64,000 nt of DNA from Roseiarcus fermentans (GCF_003315135.1 NZ_QNRK01000013.1:1-64000); one strand, 5' to 3'. Positions 1 to 9,600 are shown, numbered from the stretch's first letter. The notes: generated by a model from the letters alone, not told the origin. Translations and numbers: made by a program.

Positions 1-90
1 CTCGCGTGAGGCTCTACCCGGCCTATCCGAGCAACCCTCGCAAGGCGCATCGAGGACGGGCCGCCCCGCCTCCGCAAGGACATACAGTCT

Positions 91-130
91 TCGTCGCTTT
101 GCTCCTCGCAATGACGGGGTTGGGAGTTAC
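91..130. repeat. Right end of a dispersed MITE-like repeat
   Basis: This 40-bp stretch (core tttgctcctcgcaatgacgg, then a ggttgggagttac end) is nearly identical to the right ends of two longer intergenic elements at 7241-7446 and 36496-36671. Only the right arm is recognisable here. The left part is either diverged or absent, and nothing coding is visible in positions 1-203. Confidence 0.6.
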
Positions 131-203
131 GATCGCCCGCAAAAGTCGCCGCAAACCTTTGGAAACGCTCAAACCGACTCGAATGCGGCGCGCGGCCGTG
201 CGG

Positions 204-914
204 TCAGGCTTCGGTCGCCGTCCTCGGTCCGCGAAAGCCGGTGGCGAGCACGTAGAACTCCGCGCTGTCGGCGCGGCTCGCCTTCGGCTTGACGTGGCGG
301 ACGAGGGCGAACTCGCGTTTGAGGCGAGCGAGCAGATCGCCGTCGACGCCGCCCTGCAGCACTTTGGCGAGGAAGTAGCCGCCGGGCGCCAGGACCTCGC
401 AGGCGAAGTCGGCGGCGAGTTCGACGAGGCCGATGATGCGCAACTGGTCGGTCTTGCGGTGGCCGGTGGCGTTGGCGGCCATGTCCGAGAGCACGCCGTC
501 GGCGAGGCCGCCGAGCCAGGCGCGCAGGCGCTCCGGGGCCTCCGGGTCGTGGAAATCCATGGTCTGAAACTCGACGCCCTCGATCGCGTCCATCTGCAGA
601 AGATCGATGGCGACGACCCGGCCGCGCCCCGCGCGGGAGGCGACCCGCGCCGCGGCGACCTGGCTCCAGCCGCCGGGGGCGGCGCCGAGATCGACGATGC
701 GGTGGCCCGGCTTCAGCATCCTGTACTTGTCGTCGATCTCGAGCAGCTTGTAGGCGGCGCGGGAGCGGTAGCCCTCCCGCCGCGCCTGCGCCACGTATGG
801 GTCGTTGAGCTGGCGCTCGAGCCAGAGGGTCGAGGCGAGCGAGCGCTTGCGCGCCGTCTTGACGCGGGTCTTGAGCGCCCGTCCGCCCTCGTGACCGGAA
901 CTGCCGCGGGTCAT
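204..914 (-). CDS. rlmE: 23S rRNA (uridine-2'-O-)methyltransferase RlmE (FtsJ)
   Basis: This 236-residue protein should 2'-O-methylate U2552 of 23S rRNA using SAM during late 50S assembly. The Rossmann SAM-binding motif [13 protein letters not shown] is present, and the family's K-D-K-E catalytic residues can be placed in [24 protein letters not shown] and [10 protein letters not shown]. The family is usually about 210 residues; the extra residues form a Lys/Arg-rich N-terminus ahead of [17 protein letters not shown]. The reading frame stays open further upstream, but that part is shadow of the neighbouring ppx gene. The ATG at 914 forms an ATGA overlap with the ppx stop, so the two genes are probably translationally coupled. 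The ppx-rlmE pair is common in Rhizobiales. Confidence 0.95.
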   Translation of the reverse strand: MTRGSSGHEGGRALKTRVKTARKRSLASTLWLERQLNDPYVAQARREGYRSRAAYKLLEIDDKYRMLKPGHRIVDLGAAPGGWSQVAAARVASRAGRGRVVAIDLLQMDAIEGVEFQTMDFHDPEAPERLRAWLGGLADGVLSDMAANATGHRKTDQLRIIGLVELAADFACEVLAPGGYFLAKVLQGGVDGDLLARLKREFALVRHVKPKASRADSAEFYVLATGFRGPRTATEA

Positions 915-1975
915 CGGAACGGCCTGCGCCGGTGGGGACCGACGCGGTCGTCGCGCATGAGCTGGCTCAGGATCCCTTCCCGGAGGCCTCGGTCGGCGAT
1001 TCTCAGCCGCTCGGCCGGAAACTCCGCCCGGATCGCCTGCAGGATGGCGCAGCCGGCGAGCACGAGGTCCGCCCGCTCGTGGCCGATGCAGGCGTTGGCG
1101 GCGCGCTCGGCGTAACTCATCGAGCGGACGCGTTCGATCGCCGCGTCGACCTCGTCGCGTTCGAGCCACAGGCCGTCCACCGCCCGCCGGTCGTAGCGCG
1201 GCAGGTTGAGGTGGACGCCGGCGATCGTCGTCACGGTGCCGGAGGTGCCCAGCAGGTGAAAGCGGTCGCAGCGCGTCTCGTCCGCCACCCGGTCGACGAA
1301 CGGCTTCAGCGCCTCCGCGACATAAGCCGTCATGTCGGCGAAGATGCGGTCGGTCACGTCGACGCCGCCGAACGTCTCGGCGAGCGACACCACGCCGAGC
1401 CGCATCGATTCCCAGGCGAGGACGCGGCGCCGGGGGGATCCGGGATCGCCGCCGCCGAGCCAGATGATTTCCGACGACCCGCCGCCGATGTCGAACATCA
1501 CGATCGACTTCGCCTCGCGGTCGGCGAGATCGCCGACGCCCGCGGCCGCCAGGTGCGCCTCGGTCTCGCGGTCGACGATCTCGAGCGCCACGCCGAGTTC
1601 GTCGCGCACCTTGTCGACGAAAGCCGGCCCGTTCTCCGCCGAGCGGCAGGCTTCGGTGGCGATGCTGCGGGCGCGGGTCACGCCGCGCGCGGCCATCTTG
1701 TCGCGGCAGACGCGCAGCGCCGCGAGCGTCCGTTCGATCGCCGCGTCGCTCAGCCGCCCGGTCCGCGACAGACCCTCGCCGAGCCGCACGATCCGCGAGA
1801 ACGCGTCCACCACCCGGAACCCGTCGGCCGTCGGTCGGGCGACCAGCAGGCGGCAGTTGTTGGTGCCGAGATCGAGGGCTGCATAGGTGCCCGCGTGCCC
1901 CGCCGGCGGACTCCGGGTCCCGGCGGCCTTTGCGTCGGCCCCGAGCACGGGACTCGACGAGAATGCGTCAGTCAA
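911..1975 (-). CDS. ppx: Ppx/GppA family exopolyphosphatase
   Basis: Member of the ASKHA-fold Ppx/GppA phosphatases, which hydrolyse polyphosphate or pppGpp and so link phosphate storage to the stringent response. The phosphate-binding motifs [12 protein letters not shown] (near the N-terminus), [13 protein letters not shown] and [13 protein letters not shown] are all intact. With about 354 residues this is the short form typical of alphaproteobacteria, without the C-terminal HD domain of E. coli Ppx. I place the start at a TTG (1975) preceded by GAGG; the open frame runs on to 2059, but those residues look unlike the family. It overlaps rlmE by 4 bp in an operon. Whether polyphosphate or pppGpp is the real substrate cannot be told from the sequence. 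Confidence 0.88.
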   Translation of the reverse strand: MTDAFSSSPVLGADAKAAGTRSPPAGHAGTYAALDLGTNNCRLLVARPTADGFRVVDAFSRIVRLGEGLSRTGRLSDAAIERTLAALRVCRDKMAARGVTRARSIATEACRSAENGPAFVDKVRDELGVALEIVDRETEAHLAAAGVGDLADREAKSIVMFDIGGGSSEIIWLGGGDPGSPRRRVLAWESMRLGVVSLAETFGGVDVTDRIFADMTAYVAEALKPFVDRVADETRCDRFHLLGTSGTVTTIAGVHLNLPRYDRRAVDGLWLERDEVDAAIERVRSMSYAERAANACIGHERADLVLAGCAILQAIRAEFPAERLRIADRGLREGILSQLMRDDRVGPHRRRPFR

Positions 1976-2084
1976 GATCAAACCTCGGAAAGCCGGGATG
2001 GCGAAAGCGCATCCGCAGGGCTTCTGTTCGCCGACGACTGTAACAATCCTGACGAGCAATGCAAATCGGCCCGCCCCCGGCCGC

Positions 2085-2546
2085 TCACGGCTTGAAGAAC
2101 GGATGCCGGATACGGTCGCCGACTTTCACCCCGATCGCAGCGGCGACGCCGCCGTTGACCTCGAGCACCGCCGCGCATGGCGGACCCGACGGAATGACGC
2201 GCTCGGACAACGGCTCGGCGCGCGTCGCCACGTTCGTGACCACGCCGGCCGGCGAGACGAAGATCATGTCCAGCGGGATGTAGGTGTTCTTCATCCAGAA
2301 CGCGACCGGCGCTGTCTCCTGGAATTCGAACAGCATGCCGTGGTCGGCGGGCAGGTAGCGGCGGTTCATCAGGCCGCGCTCCCGGCTCGCCTCGTCGGCG
2401 GCGATCTCGACCATGAAGTCGTGCGCGCCCGTCGCGGTCACCACCTGAAGCGGCTCCAGCCCCTCCGCCCGCGCGGCCCCGGTGACGGCGACGATCAGCG
2501 CCAGCAGCGCGTAGGCGATCCAGTTGCGAGCCCCGACGCCTGCCAT
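2085..2546 (-). CDS. DUF192 family secreted protein
   Basis: A 153-residue DUF192 protein. Residues 1-28 form a Sec signal peptide (hydrophobic stretch IAYALLALIVAVTGAARA). The mature part shows the family landmarks ERGLMNRRYLP, FWMKNTYIPLDMIFV and VLEVNGGVA. DUF192 is a small, widespread fold of unsettled function, usually exported. The ATG at 2546 was chosen because it opens directly on the signal sequence; the frame is open to 3215 only as a shadow of the cold-shock gene. The cold-shock gene lies 29 bp upstream, and this CspA-DUF192 neighbourhood recurs in Rhizobiales. Confidence 0.9.
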   Translation of the reverse strand: MAGVGARNWIAYALLALIVAVTGAARAEGLEPLQVVTATGAHDFMVEIAADEASRERGLMNRRYLPADHGMLFEFQETAPVAFWMKNTYIPLDMIFVSPAGVVTNVATRAEPLSERVIPSGPPCAAVLEVNGGVAAAIGVKVGDRIRHPFFKP

Positions 2547-2575
2547 CGCTTTCGCTCCCCCAGCGGAACAGCCGC

Positions 2576-3157
2576 TCAATTCGGCGCCAGGATGCGCGAT
2601 CCGTCGAGCGGCCGCACCTCCGCCGCCATCAGCCCCTTCGGCCCGGGACCGAACCGCGCCAGCATGCTGTCGCCGGGCTTGGGGTCGACGAAGCCGTGTC
2701 GCCGCAGCGTCTCCATGTGGACGAAGATGTCCTCGGTGCCCTCGCCGCGGGTGAGGAAGCCGAAGCCTCGGGTCCGGTTGAACCACTTGACGATGACAAT
2801 CTCGAATCCGCCGACGGAGGCTGCCTGCGAGCGGGTCCGGGCGGGCGCCGGCGGCGCATAGCCGAGTTCGGGCTCGGCGACGGAAATCACCTTCAGAACC
2901 TGAAGGCCGCGCTCCCGGCGCTGCGCCTCGGCGACCACCCGCGATCCTTCGCGCAAACTGGAGAAGCCGTCGCGGCGCAGCACCGTGACGTGGATGAGAA
3001 CGTCGGCCGCGCCGTCGTCCGGGATGATGAAGCCGTAGCCCTTGGCGGCGTCGAACCACTTGACGCGGCCCGCGACCTCGACGACCGAAGCCGGCTCGTC
3101 GCCGCCCTGATGAAAGTCCGACACCGCGCTCTGCGGCTTGCTGACGTCCTCGCCCAA
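2576..3157 (-). CDS. Double cold-shock-domain protein
   Basis: A 193-residue nucleic-acid-binding protein with two cold-shock (OB-fold) domains. The first is about residues 27-95 (GRVKWFDAAKGYGFI) and the second about 120-190 (IVKWFNRTRGFGFL, with DIFVHMETL). Both keep the aromatic RNP1 core that binds single-stranded RNA or DNA, although domain 1 reads DVLIHVTVL where DVFVH is usual. An Ala/Pro-rich linker joins them. Two-domain CspA proteins are typical of alphaproteobacteria and act in cold adaptation or stationary-phase RNA handling. The best start is a TTG at 3157, six bases after an AGGGGG ribosome-binding site. Confidence 0.92.
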   Translation of the reverse strand: MGEDVSKPQSAVSDFHQGGDEPASVVEVAGRVKWFDAAKGYGFIIPDDGAADVLIHVTVLRRDGFSSLREGSRVVAEAQRRERGLQVLKVISVAEPELGYAPPAPARTRSQAASVGGFEIVIVKWFNRTRGFGFLTRGEGTEDIFVHMETLRRHGFVDPKPGDSMLARFGPGPKGLMAAEVRPLDGSRILAPN

Positions 3158-3396
3158 TTCGGCCCCCTACACAACGCCGGCCGCTCCGGGCCGCCCAATC
3201 GTACCGACTGCGCATCGGGAAAGCGAGCCTCGGGCGACCGAGAGGCTCAGCCGCCAGACCCGAATCTCTTCGTCAGACGATAGCAAATCGAGATGGGTTG
3301 AATAGAGCCGGGACACAAAAGTTCAGCGGGCCTGTGGACAGGCAAGACCGCGCCGCATCCTCGCGGAGCGGCAGGATCGGCGCACCCCCCCCCGGG

Positions 3397-3792
3397 CTAC
3401 TCCGTCTCTTCTTCGGGCTCCGGCGGGGGGGCGAGCCCCTCGAGCCCGCGCAGGAGGTCCTCCTCGGTCATCCGGTCGAACTGCGGCTCGGCGCCGAGTT
3501 CGATCTGCGACTGGGCGTTCGGGTTGACCATCAGCGGAGCGGCCTCGGCCTCGGGCTCGTCCACCTCGACGTGCTTCTGCAGCGCGTGAATGAGGTCTTC
3601 GCGAAGATCGCCCGGCGAGAGCTTGCCGTCTCCGATCTCGCGCAGCGCGACCACCGGGTTCTTGTCGTTGTCGCGAGCGACGTTGATCGGCGCGCCAGAC
3701 GAGATGGCGCGGGCGCGATGACTGGCCATGAGGACGAGATCGAAGCGATTCTCGATCTTCTCGATGCAGTCCTCGACGGTGACGCGAGCCAT
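3397..3792 (-). CDS. rpoZ: RNA polymerase omega subunit RpoZ
   Basis: A 131-residue omega subunit, which clamps the beta-prime C-terminus in RNA polymerase assembly and carries part of a ppGpp site. The conserved N-terminus is clear: [20 protein letters not shown] followed by [13 protein letters not shown]. The C-terminal part is the acidic Pro/Glu-rich tail usual in alphaproteobacteria. The ATG at 3792 has a strong GAAGGAG site. In most relatives rpoZ sits beside spoT/rel; here the neighbour upstream is a cysteine desulfurase, so the local order differs. Confidence 0.97.
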   Translation of the reverse strand: MARVTVEDCIEKIENRFDLVLMASHRARAISSGAPINVARDNDKNPVVALREIGDGKLSPGDLREDLIHALQKHVEVDEPEAEAAPLMVNPNAQSQIELGAEPQFDRMTEEDLLRGLEGLAPPPEPEEETE

Positions 3793-3841
3793 GCAGACTC
3801 CTTCAGGAAACAGGAAAGACAGGGGGAATCGAAGCGCGCGT

Positions 3842-5044
3842 CTACACCCTGCCCGCCTCGGAAGCAAGGTCCGCGACTCGTGACCGCCCGGCCCGGATCC
3901 GGCGCGCGGCGGCGCAAAAGGCCGCGGAGAACCGCTCGACGTCGCGTTCCGTGGAGCCCCATCCGACGCTGAGCCGGATCGCGCCCCGGGCGAGGTCGGG
4001 GGCGACCCCCATCGCGGCGAGCACATGCGACGGCGCCACCTTGCCCGACGAGCACGCGGCCCCCGAGCTGACCGCGACGCCCGCGAGGTCGAGGGCGATC
4101 ATCAGCGTCGACGCCTCGATTCCGGGAACGGCGAAGCACAGCGTGTTGGCCAGCCTCGGCGCGTCGCGCCCGAACTCGACGGCGTCCGGAGCGGCCTCCC
4201 GGACCGCGTCGGCGAGGCGCTGGCGCAGCGCCGCCAGACGGGGCGTCTCGTCCGCAGCCTCGATTGCGGCGATTTCGGCGGCGGCGCCGAACCCCGCGAT
4301 CGAAGCGACGTTTTCCGTGCCGGCGCGGACGCCGCGCTCCTGCCCGCCGCCGCGCAGGAGGGGATGGCCGAGGCTCGTCCCCGCGCTCGCCGAGATCAGG
4401 GCCCCCGCCCCTTTCGGTCCGCCGAGCTTGTGGGCCGACAGCGCGAGGGCGTCGGCGCCGAGCCCAGCGAGGCTGAAGGCGACCCGCCCGGCGAGCTGCA
4501 CCGCGTCGCAAAAGACAAATCCGCCGGCGGCGTGGACGATCGCCGCCGCCGCCGCGACCGGCTGGACGACGCCGGTCTCGTTGTTCGCGCCCTGCAGCGC
4601 CAGCAGCGCCCGGCCGGGGCGGCGGCAGGCGTCGGCGAGCCAGTCGAGGTCGATCCGGCCGTCGCCGAGGAGCGGCGCCGTCTCGACCGCCGACGGCGGA
4701 AACCGGTGGCCGTGCAGGACGCACGGATGCTCGCCCGCCGAGACGATCAGCCGCTCGAGCGGCGGCTCCGCCGGCCCGAGACCGAGGCGCGGGTTGAGCG
4801 CGGCGTTGGCGGCCTCGGTCGCCCCCGAGACGAAGGTGACGCAGCGCGCCGGAACGCCCGCGAGACGGCCGACGTCGGCGCGCGCGGTCTCGACGAGTTG
4901 ACGCGCGGCTCGTCCTTCGGCGTGGACGGACGACGGGTTTCCGGCGGTATCGAGCGCCGCAACGACCGCGGCGCGCGCCTCCCGGCGCAACGGCGCGGTC
5001 GCGTTGTAGTCGAGATAGGTCCTGATCGGCCTTTCAGCGACCAT
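3842..5044 (-). CDS. Cysteine desulfurase (NifS/IscS class)
   Basis: A 400-residue PLP enzyme that takes sulfur from L-cysteine as a persulfide for Fe-S cluster or other thio-cofactor synthesis. Visible landmarks are LDYNATAPL at the N-terminus, the PLP lysine K206 in [12 protein letters not shown], and the sulfur-accepting C331 in [10 protein letters not shown]. The order of these motifs is that of group I desulfurases rather than SufS. The ATG at 5044 follows GGAAGAGAG; the frame stays open far upstream by chance. An alpha/beta hydrolase starts divergently at 5255, a pairing often found at alphaproteobacterial suf clusters, but no sufBCD genes are in the window. An A-type carrier is encoded 17 kb away at 21753. 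Confidence 0.93.
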   Translation of the reverse strand: MVAERPIRTYLDYNATAPLRREARAAVVAALDTAGNPSSVHAEGRAARQLVETARADVGRLAGVPARCVTFVSGATEAANAALNPRLGLGPAEPPLERLIVSAGEHPCVLHGHRFPPSAVETAPLLGDGRIDLDWLADACRRPGRALLALQGANNETGVVQPVAAAAAIVHAAGGFVFCDAVQLAGRVAFSLAGLGADALALSAHKLGGPKGAGALISASAGTSLGHPLLRGGGQERGVRAGTENVASIAGFGAAAEIAAIEAADETPRLAALRQRLADAVREAAPDAVEFGRDAPRLANTLCFAVPGIEASTLMIALDLAGVAVSSGAACSSGKVAPSHVLAAMGVAPDLARGAIRLSVGWGSTERDVERFSAAFCAAARRIRAGRSRVADLASEAGRV

Positions 5045-5254
5045 CCGGTCTCTCTTCCACTTGCGCGAAACACTCCGCCTGGCGCCGCTCGGACGCGGTT
5101 TTTCCTTGCAATCTCGGGCGCCCTGCGTGCTATGAGGCTGCCGCCGAGGCGAGCCTCCCCCGATCGACCCGAGACATAGGCGCGCCGGACCGGGGCCGCA
5201 AGCCGTGTCTCCACGGACGGAAGCGGAAGCCGACCGGGTGTATCTGGAGTATTC

Positions 5255-5974
5255 ATGCCCGAAGTCTTTTTCAACGGTCCAGCCGGTCGTCTGGAAGGCC
5301 GTTTTCATCCCGCCAAGCAGAGGGGCGCGCCGATCGCTGTCGTTCTCCACCCGCATCCGCAGTTCGGCGGAACGATGAACAACCAGATCGTCTACAATAC
5401 CTATTACAACTTCGCCGACCGCGGCTTTTCGGTGCTGCGCTTCAACTTCCGCGGCGTCGGACGGTCGCAGGGGGCGTTCGACCACGGCCAGGGCGAGCTC
5501 AGCGACGCCGCCTCGGCCCTCGACTGGGCGCAGTCGATCAGCCCGGAGGCGCGGGCGTGCTGGATCGCCGGGGTCTCGTTCGGCTCCTGGATCGGCATGC
5601 AGCTTCTGATGCGCCGGCCGGAGATCGAGGGATTCATCTCGATCGCCCCGCCGGCCAACCGCTTCGATTTCAGCTTTCTCGCCCCCTGCCCGTCGTCGGG
5701 CCTGTTCGTTCACGGCGACAAGGACCGCGTCGCGCCGCTCCGGGAGGTGCTGGCGCTGATCGAGAAGCTGAAGACGCAGAAGGGCATCGTCATCGAGCAT
5801 GCGGTGATCCCGGAGGCGAACCATTTCTTCGAGGACTGCATCGACGACCTCCAGTCGGTCGTCGGGGCCTATCTCGACAAGCGGCTCGGCATGCCGCGCC
5901 ACGCGCCCTCGCCCATCCGCAAGGAACGCGCCAAGCCCGTCCCGCCGAAGGACGACGCCACCGAAACCGAATAG
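5255..5974 (+). CDS. Alpha/beta hydrolase of the KANL3/Tex30-like family
   Basis: A 239-residue alpha/beta hydrolase with nucleophile elbow GVSFGSW (Ser about residue 108), an acid in HGDKDRV and the catalytic His in EANHFF. The HPHPQFGGTMNN loop near the N-terminus is the signature of a conserved proteobacterial subgroup that usually sits beside a cysteine desulfurase, as here. The substrate of this subgroup is not known to me. The ATG follows GGAG with seven-base spacing. The 210 bp shared with the divergent desulfurase should hold both promoters; I could not assign -35/-10 boxes with confidence. Confidence 0.85.
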   Translation: MPEVFFNGPAGRLEGRFHPAKQRGAPIAVVLHPHPQFGGTMNNQIVYNTYYNFADRGFSVLRFNFRGVGRSQGAFDHGQGELSDAASALDWAQSISPEARACWIAGVSFGSWIGMQLLMRRPEIEGFISIAPPANRFDFSFLAPCPSSGLFVHGDKDRVAPLREVLALIEKLKTQKGIVIEHAVIPEANHFFEDCIDDLQSVVGAYLDKRLGMPRHAPSPIRKERAKPVPPKDDATETE

Positions 5975-5983
5975 GCGAAAAGC

Positions 5984-7162
5984 GTGTCGCTCATCACGAC
6001 GACGGAAGAGCTCGAAGCCGCGTGCCTCCGGATGGCCCGCCACCCGTTCGTAACCGTCGACACCGAATTCCTGCGCGAGACCACCTTCTGGCCGGTCCTG
6101 TGCGTGATCCAGCTCGCCACCGACGATGAGGCGCTCGCCATCGACGCCCTCGCCGAGGGGCTCGACCTTCAGCCTCTGCTCGGCCTGATGGCGGACGAGC
6201 GCGTGGTGAAGGTGTTCCACGCCGCCCGCCAGGACCTGGAGATCTTCTGGAAGCTCAGCGGCGTCCTGCCGACGCCGTTGTTCGACACCCAGGTGGCGGC
6301 GATGGTGTGCGGCTACGGCGACCAGGTGTCGTACAGCGAGCTCGTGCAGTCGGTGTGCCGCGTGCCGGTCGACAAGTCGTCGCGCTTCACCGACTGGGCG
6401 CGCCGGCCGCTCGCCGAGGCGCAGATCGCCTACGCGATCGGCGACGTCACGCACCTGCGCGACGTCTACCGGGCGCTCACCAAGCGCCTCGCCGCGACCG
6501 GACGCCAGTCCTGGCTCGACGACGAGATGAAGGCGCTGACCTCGCCCGAAGTCTACGAGCAGCATCCCGAACGCGCGTGGGAACGCTACAAGACCCGCGC
6601 GCGCAAACCCCGCGACCTCGCCTGCCTGATGGAGCTCGCCGCCTGGCGCGAAAGCGAGGCGCAGGCGCGCGACGTGCCGCGGTCGCGGGTGCTGAAGGAC
6701 GACGTGCTGATCGAGCTGTCGCTCGCCGCGCCGCGCAGCCTCGAGGCGCTCGCCAACCTGCGCGCCTTCCCGCGCGGCATGGAGCGCTCGCGCGCCGCCG
6801 GCGAAATCCTGGAAGCGATCGAGCGCGGCGTCGCCCGCGACCCCAAGACCCTGCCCAAGGTCGAGCGGGAGCGGCGCAACGGCGGCGGCGGCGGCGCGAC
6901 GGTGGAGCTTCTCAAGGTTCTCCTGCGCCAGGTGAGCGAGGAAAGCGGGGTGGCGGGCAAACTGATCGCCACCGTCGACGACCTCGAGGCGATCGCCGCC
7001 AACGACAAGGCGGACGTCGCCGCCCTGTCCGGCTGGCGACGAAAACTGTTCGGCCAGCGGGCGCTCGAGCTCAAGCACGGCCGGCTGGCGCTGACGGTCG
7101 AGAACGGCAAGGTGGTCACGCTCGAGTGGCGCGACGCCGAGGGCCCGCCGGCGGAGGGGTGA
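5984..7162 (+). CDS. rnd: Ribonuclease D
   Basis: A 392-residue 3'-5' exoribonuclease that trims tRNA 3' ends and other structured RNAs. The DEDDy exonuclease domain fills residues 1-170: VDTEFLRE (D26, E28), [11 protein letters not shown], and YAIGDVTHL carrying the Tyr and last Asp. An HRDC nucleic-acid-binding domain follows at about 205-285. The start is a GTG at 5984, nine bases after the hydrolase stop, so the two are probably cotranscribed. Length and domain order are normal for the family. Confidence 0.95.
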   Translation: MSLITTTEELEAACLRMARHPFVTVDTEFLRETTFWPVLCVIQLATDDEALAIDALAEGLDLQPLLGLMADERVVKVFHAARQDLEIFWKLSGVLPTPLFDTQVAAMVCGYGDQVSYSELVQSVCRVPVDKSSRFTDWARRPLAEAQIAYAIGDVTHLRDVYRALTKRLAATGRQSWLDDEMKALTSPEVYEQHPERAWERYKTRARKPRDLACLMELAAWRESEAQARDVPRSRVLKDDVLIELSLAAPRSLEALANLRAFPRGMERSRAAGEILEAIERGVARDPKTLPKVERERRNGGGGGATVELLKVLLRQVSEESGVAGKLIATVDDLEAIAANDKADVAALSGWRRKLFGQRALELKHGRLALTVENGKVVTLEWRDAEGPPAEG

Positions 7163-7240
7163 ACGGCGACCGACCCGGCTCGTTGAATCCCGGCGCCCCC
7201 GAAACGATCTCAGCGGGATAGGCGCCGAAAGCTGTCCGAA

Positions 7241-7446
7241 AGTAACTCCCAAGCCGGCAGCGAACAGCGCCGTCATCGCGAGCGAAGCGAAGCGATCCAG
7301 GGCCGCTGGGCTGCTGTTGCGCCCTCTGATCGTCCCGCCGCCCTTCGTTGCGAGCAGAAGACGGAGCGATTTTTTCCGCAGGAGGCAAGCGGCGGCATGG
7401 GTTGCTTCGTCGCTTCGCTCCTCGCAATGACGGGGTTGGCAGTTAC
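7241..7446. repeat. MITE-like element with inverted ends and flanking direct repeats
   Basis: The left end (agtaactcccaa ... gtcatcgcgagcgaagcg) is the reverse complement, with few mismatches, of the right end (cgcttcgctcctcgcaatgac ... ttggcagttac). A 20-bp sequence starting gtccgaaagtaactccc occurs directly repeated at 7234-7253 and 7447-7466. The interior (cttcgttgcgagcagaagac at about 7342) is shared with the copy at 36496. The element is far too short to encode a transposase, so it would need one in trans. Confidence 0.7.
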
Positions 7447-7488
7447 GTCCGAAAGTAACTCCCAAGGGTGGGATCCTAACACTTCGTC

Positions 7489-7629
7489 ATCGCGAGGAGC
7501 CCGAAGGGCGACGCGGCGATCCAGGAGCCGTCCGCGCTGCCGGCTGCCGAAGCGCTGGACTCCCCTGGCGGCAGGCATCGGCGTCCCGGACTCCTGGATC
7601 GCCACGTCGCTTCGCTCCTCGCGATGACG
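7489..7629. repeat. Single palindromic repeat unit
   Basis: The left arm (gtcatcgcgaggagcccgaa ... gcggcgatccaggag) and right arm (ctcctggatcgccacgtcgc ... ctcctcgcgatgac) are inverted copies about 40 bp long around a variable core of about 60 bp. It has the same plan as each unit of the large array at 50650-52755. Confidence 0.75.
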
Positions 7630-7992
7630 GCTTTGAAGCGAGCCCCGCCTTGGGAGATACGTCCGACAGGTGGCGCACTCGCGCGCCAGATCGGGGCGCC
7701 TGGCGCGAAGGCACGCGCGATGTCATCGCGGTTAGCAGTTTCAGAGGGATACGACCTCCCTTGCGCACGCTCCGCGAAGCGCCTCGGCGAGAGAATAATG
7801 CGCCTGCGCGTCGCCGATGCGACACACCCGCGGCATAGCTCGAGAGCACCGGCCGAACGCCATGCTCGACATTATTTCTGATCTTGTAACGTTATGCTAC
7901 CATAGTTTCTGGAAAACGTAAAGAATTTGCCGCAGCTCACCCCGCCCGCCGTCCCGCCCGGCGGGGAACAAAGATGAACGTGTCGACACTGC

Positions 7993-8277
7993 TCATTGCG
8001 CGGCGGCGAGGTGGAGCGCTCCGGCCTCGCGCATCTCGACATAGAGCGCCGAAGGGGCATAGTCGTAGCCGTTCGGCCACGTCGGAACGCCGCCCTCGAC
8101 GAAAACGCGGTTGAAATACGCCGGGTCTCGGAGCGGCGTGACCATCGGCCCGGTCCGCGCCAAAAGTTCTCTCAGGTCAGCGACGCCTTCGCAGCCGTCG
8201 CTGAACCGCACCCAGAGCCGAAACGCCTCCATCGGCTTCACCTTCACGATGTCTACCATCGGATAGTCAGTCGTCAT
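7993..8277 (-). CDS. DUF2442 domain protein
   Basis: A 94-residue protein matching DUF2442 over its whole length: VKPMEAFRLWVRFSDGCEGV, then a DLRELLARTG stretch, LRDPAYFNRVFVEGG and WPNGYDYAPSALY. The family is often paired with a small DUF4160 gene in toxin-antitoxin-like cassettes, but its function is not established. Here the upstream frame is not DUF4160; it carries a restriction specificity-subunit scrap whose stop overlaps this ATG (ATGA at 8277-8274). Lower GC than the neighbours suggests the pair arrived by transfer. Confidence 0.82.
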   Translation of the reverse strand: MTTDYPMVDIVKVKPMEAFRLWVRFSDGCEGVADLRELLARTGPMVTPLRDPAYFNRVFVEGGVPTWPNGYDYAPSALYVEMREAGALHLAAAQ

Positions 8278-8360
8278 CGGTTCCGGTATCCTTTCGAGTG
8301 GCTGCGATCCCGCAGCGATTCAATGGCTGAAGTACTTTTCTTTGTTTTCGAAACGATAAT

Positions 8361-8480
8361 CGGCGCAATCACGGCTTTGCGCAAGTAAGGGCGCAGTTTT
8401 GAGTAGAGGACATCTCCCTTGTCGGATTTGGATTTTTGGCTGAAAACCTTCTCTTCGACTGCAGGCTGTTCGCTGACGCT
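8361..8480 (-). pseudogene. Fragment of type I restriction-modification specificity subunit (HsdS)
   Basis: The open frame contains KGDVLYSKLRPYLRKAVIAP (8361-8420), which matches the conserved GDVL..KLRPYL.K motif of HsdS target-recognition domains. Beyond it the similarity stops at once: the next residues (IIVSKTKKSTSAIESLRDRS) do not continue the family, and the upstream side runs into the glycosyltransferase tail. So only about 35-40 residues survive. The frame still ends exactly on the DUF2442 start codon. No hsdR or hsdM is present in the window. Confidence 0.5.
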
Positions 8481-8505
8481 GTGAAGGCCCGCCCGGGCGC
8501 CGGCC

Positions 8506-9600
8506 TCATCCGGCGCGGCGGCGCAAAGCCTCCTCGAGAAAATCGTCCATCCGCCCCGCCACCACGCCCATGTCGTACAGCGCCTCGACCCGGGCGCGGC
8601 CGGCGCGGGCGAGGGTTTCGCGCACGTCCGGCGCATCGACGAGCGCGGCGAGCGCCGCCGCGACCGCCTCCGGGTCGACCGGGTCGACCGTCAGCGCGTC
8701 GCGGCCGCAGACTTCGGCGAGGCCGCCGAGGCCCGAGGCGACGAGCGCCGCGCCGCTCGCCAGCGCCTCGAGCGCGGTGCGGCCGAACGGCTCCGGGCTT
8801 TTCGTCAGCGCCATGCCGACCGAGGCGCGCGCCCAGGCGCGCTTGACCTCGGCGTAAGGCAGATTGGCGTCGATCCGCACCCGTTCGCCGAACGGCGCCG
8901 CGGCGGCGCGCAGCGCACGCACCGTCTCCGGCTCGCGGTCGACCGCCGACAGGATGAACCGGGCGCTCCAGTCGGGCCGTGTCCGCAGCGTCCGGGCGAC
9001 CGCCGCCATCGCCTCACGATGGCCCTTGTCGTCGATCCCGCGGCCGACCGAGAGAATCAGCTTGTCCTTCACGCCGGCGCTCGACCATTCGCGCATGTCG
9101 AGCCCGTTCGGGATGGCGCGCATCGGCGCGGTCGCGCCGGGGAAATTGATGCGAAAGCGGGCGAGGCAGTCCTCGCTGCAGAAGGCGAGACCCGCGAGGC
9201 GGTTGAGTTCGAAGGCGCGCTCGGCGCGCTTGAGGGCGCCGTGCGCCGCCTTCTCGTAGGCGTGGCTGTGCAGGATCACCGGGAGCCCCGAGGCCGCCGC
9301 GACCACCGCCGCCGCCGGCAGGTGGTTTTCCACCACCGCGACCTCGACGCCCCGGCGCTTCAAGAGCCGTCCGACCGCCCACGCCTTGCCGAGATTGCCG
9401 CCGAAACCCGCGTCGGGAACCGTCTCGATCGCGACGCCTTCGAACGGCTCGTCCACCTTCGGGCAGACGACCAGCGTCGAGGCGGCGAAGCGGCTGTGGC
9501 GGATCAGGTCGCGCACGCACAATTCCACCGCCGCGGCCCCGTTCGGGCCGAACGTCGAATTGCGCAGGAAGACGTAGGCGAGAGTCGGATGTCGGGTCAC
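8506..9600 (-). CDS. Glycosyltransferase family 4 (GT-B fold)
   Basis: A 364-residue retaining glycosyltransferase of the GT4 type, probably transferring a sugar from a nucleotide donor in envelope or exopolysaccharide synthesis. The C-terminal donor domain shows KDKLILSVGRGIDDKGH and the EX7E-type motif SPEPFGRTALEALASG, followed by VASGLGGLAEV. The N-terminal acceptor domain includes FGPNGAAAVE and LHSHAYE. The start is a GTG at 9600 with GGAGG four bases before it. No other polysaccharide genes adjoin, so the acceptor cannot be guessed. Confidence 0.88.
   Translation of the reverse strand: MTRHPTLAYVFLRNSTFGPNGAAAVELCVRDLIRHSRFAASTLVVCPKVDEPFEGVAIETVPDAGFGGNLGKAWAVGRLLKRRGVEVAVVENHLPAAAVVAAASGLPVILHSHAYEKAAHGALKRAERAFELNRLAGLAFCSEDCLARFRINFPGATAPMRAIPNGLDMREWSSAGVKDKLILSVGRGIDDKGHREAMAAVARTLRTRPDWSARFILSAVDREPETVRALRAAAAPFGERVRIDANLPYAEVKRAWARASVGMALTKSPEPFGRTALEALASGAALVASGLGGLAEVCGRDALTVDPVDPEAVAAALAALVDAPDVRETLARAGRARVEALYDMGVVAGRMDDFLEEALRRRAG

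Larger units (their letters stand above)
7163..7992. other. Repeat-filled intergenic region, 830 bp
   Basis: No credible gene lies here. The stretch holds one MITE-like element (7241-7446), one complete palindromic unit (7489-7629), and from about 7860 a local drop in GC (attatttctgatcttgtaacgttatgctaccatag) that marks the border of the DUF2442/restriction remnant. Short open frames in this region are simply translations of the repeats. Confidence 0.7.

Noticed and set aside
3842-7465. Very long open frames opposite or around real genes (also 30683-33727 and 45903-49010, about 1,000 codons each).
   Set aside because: They lie antisense to, or extend past, genes with clear family motifs. In DNA this GC-rich, stop codons are rare in the wrong frames. 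The predicted residues are Arg/Ala/Gly-rich without any domain.
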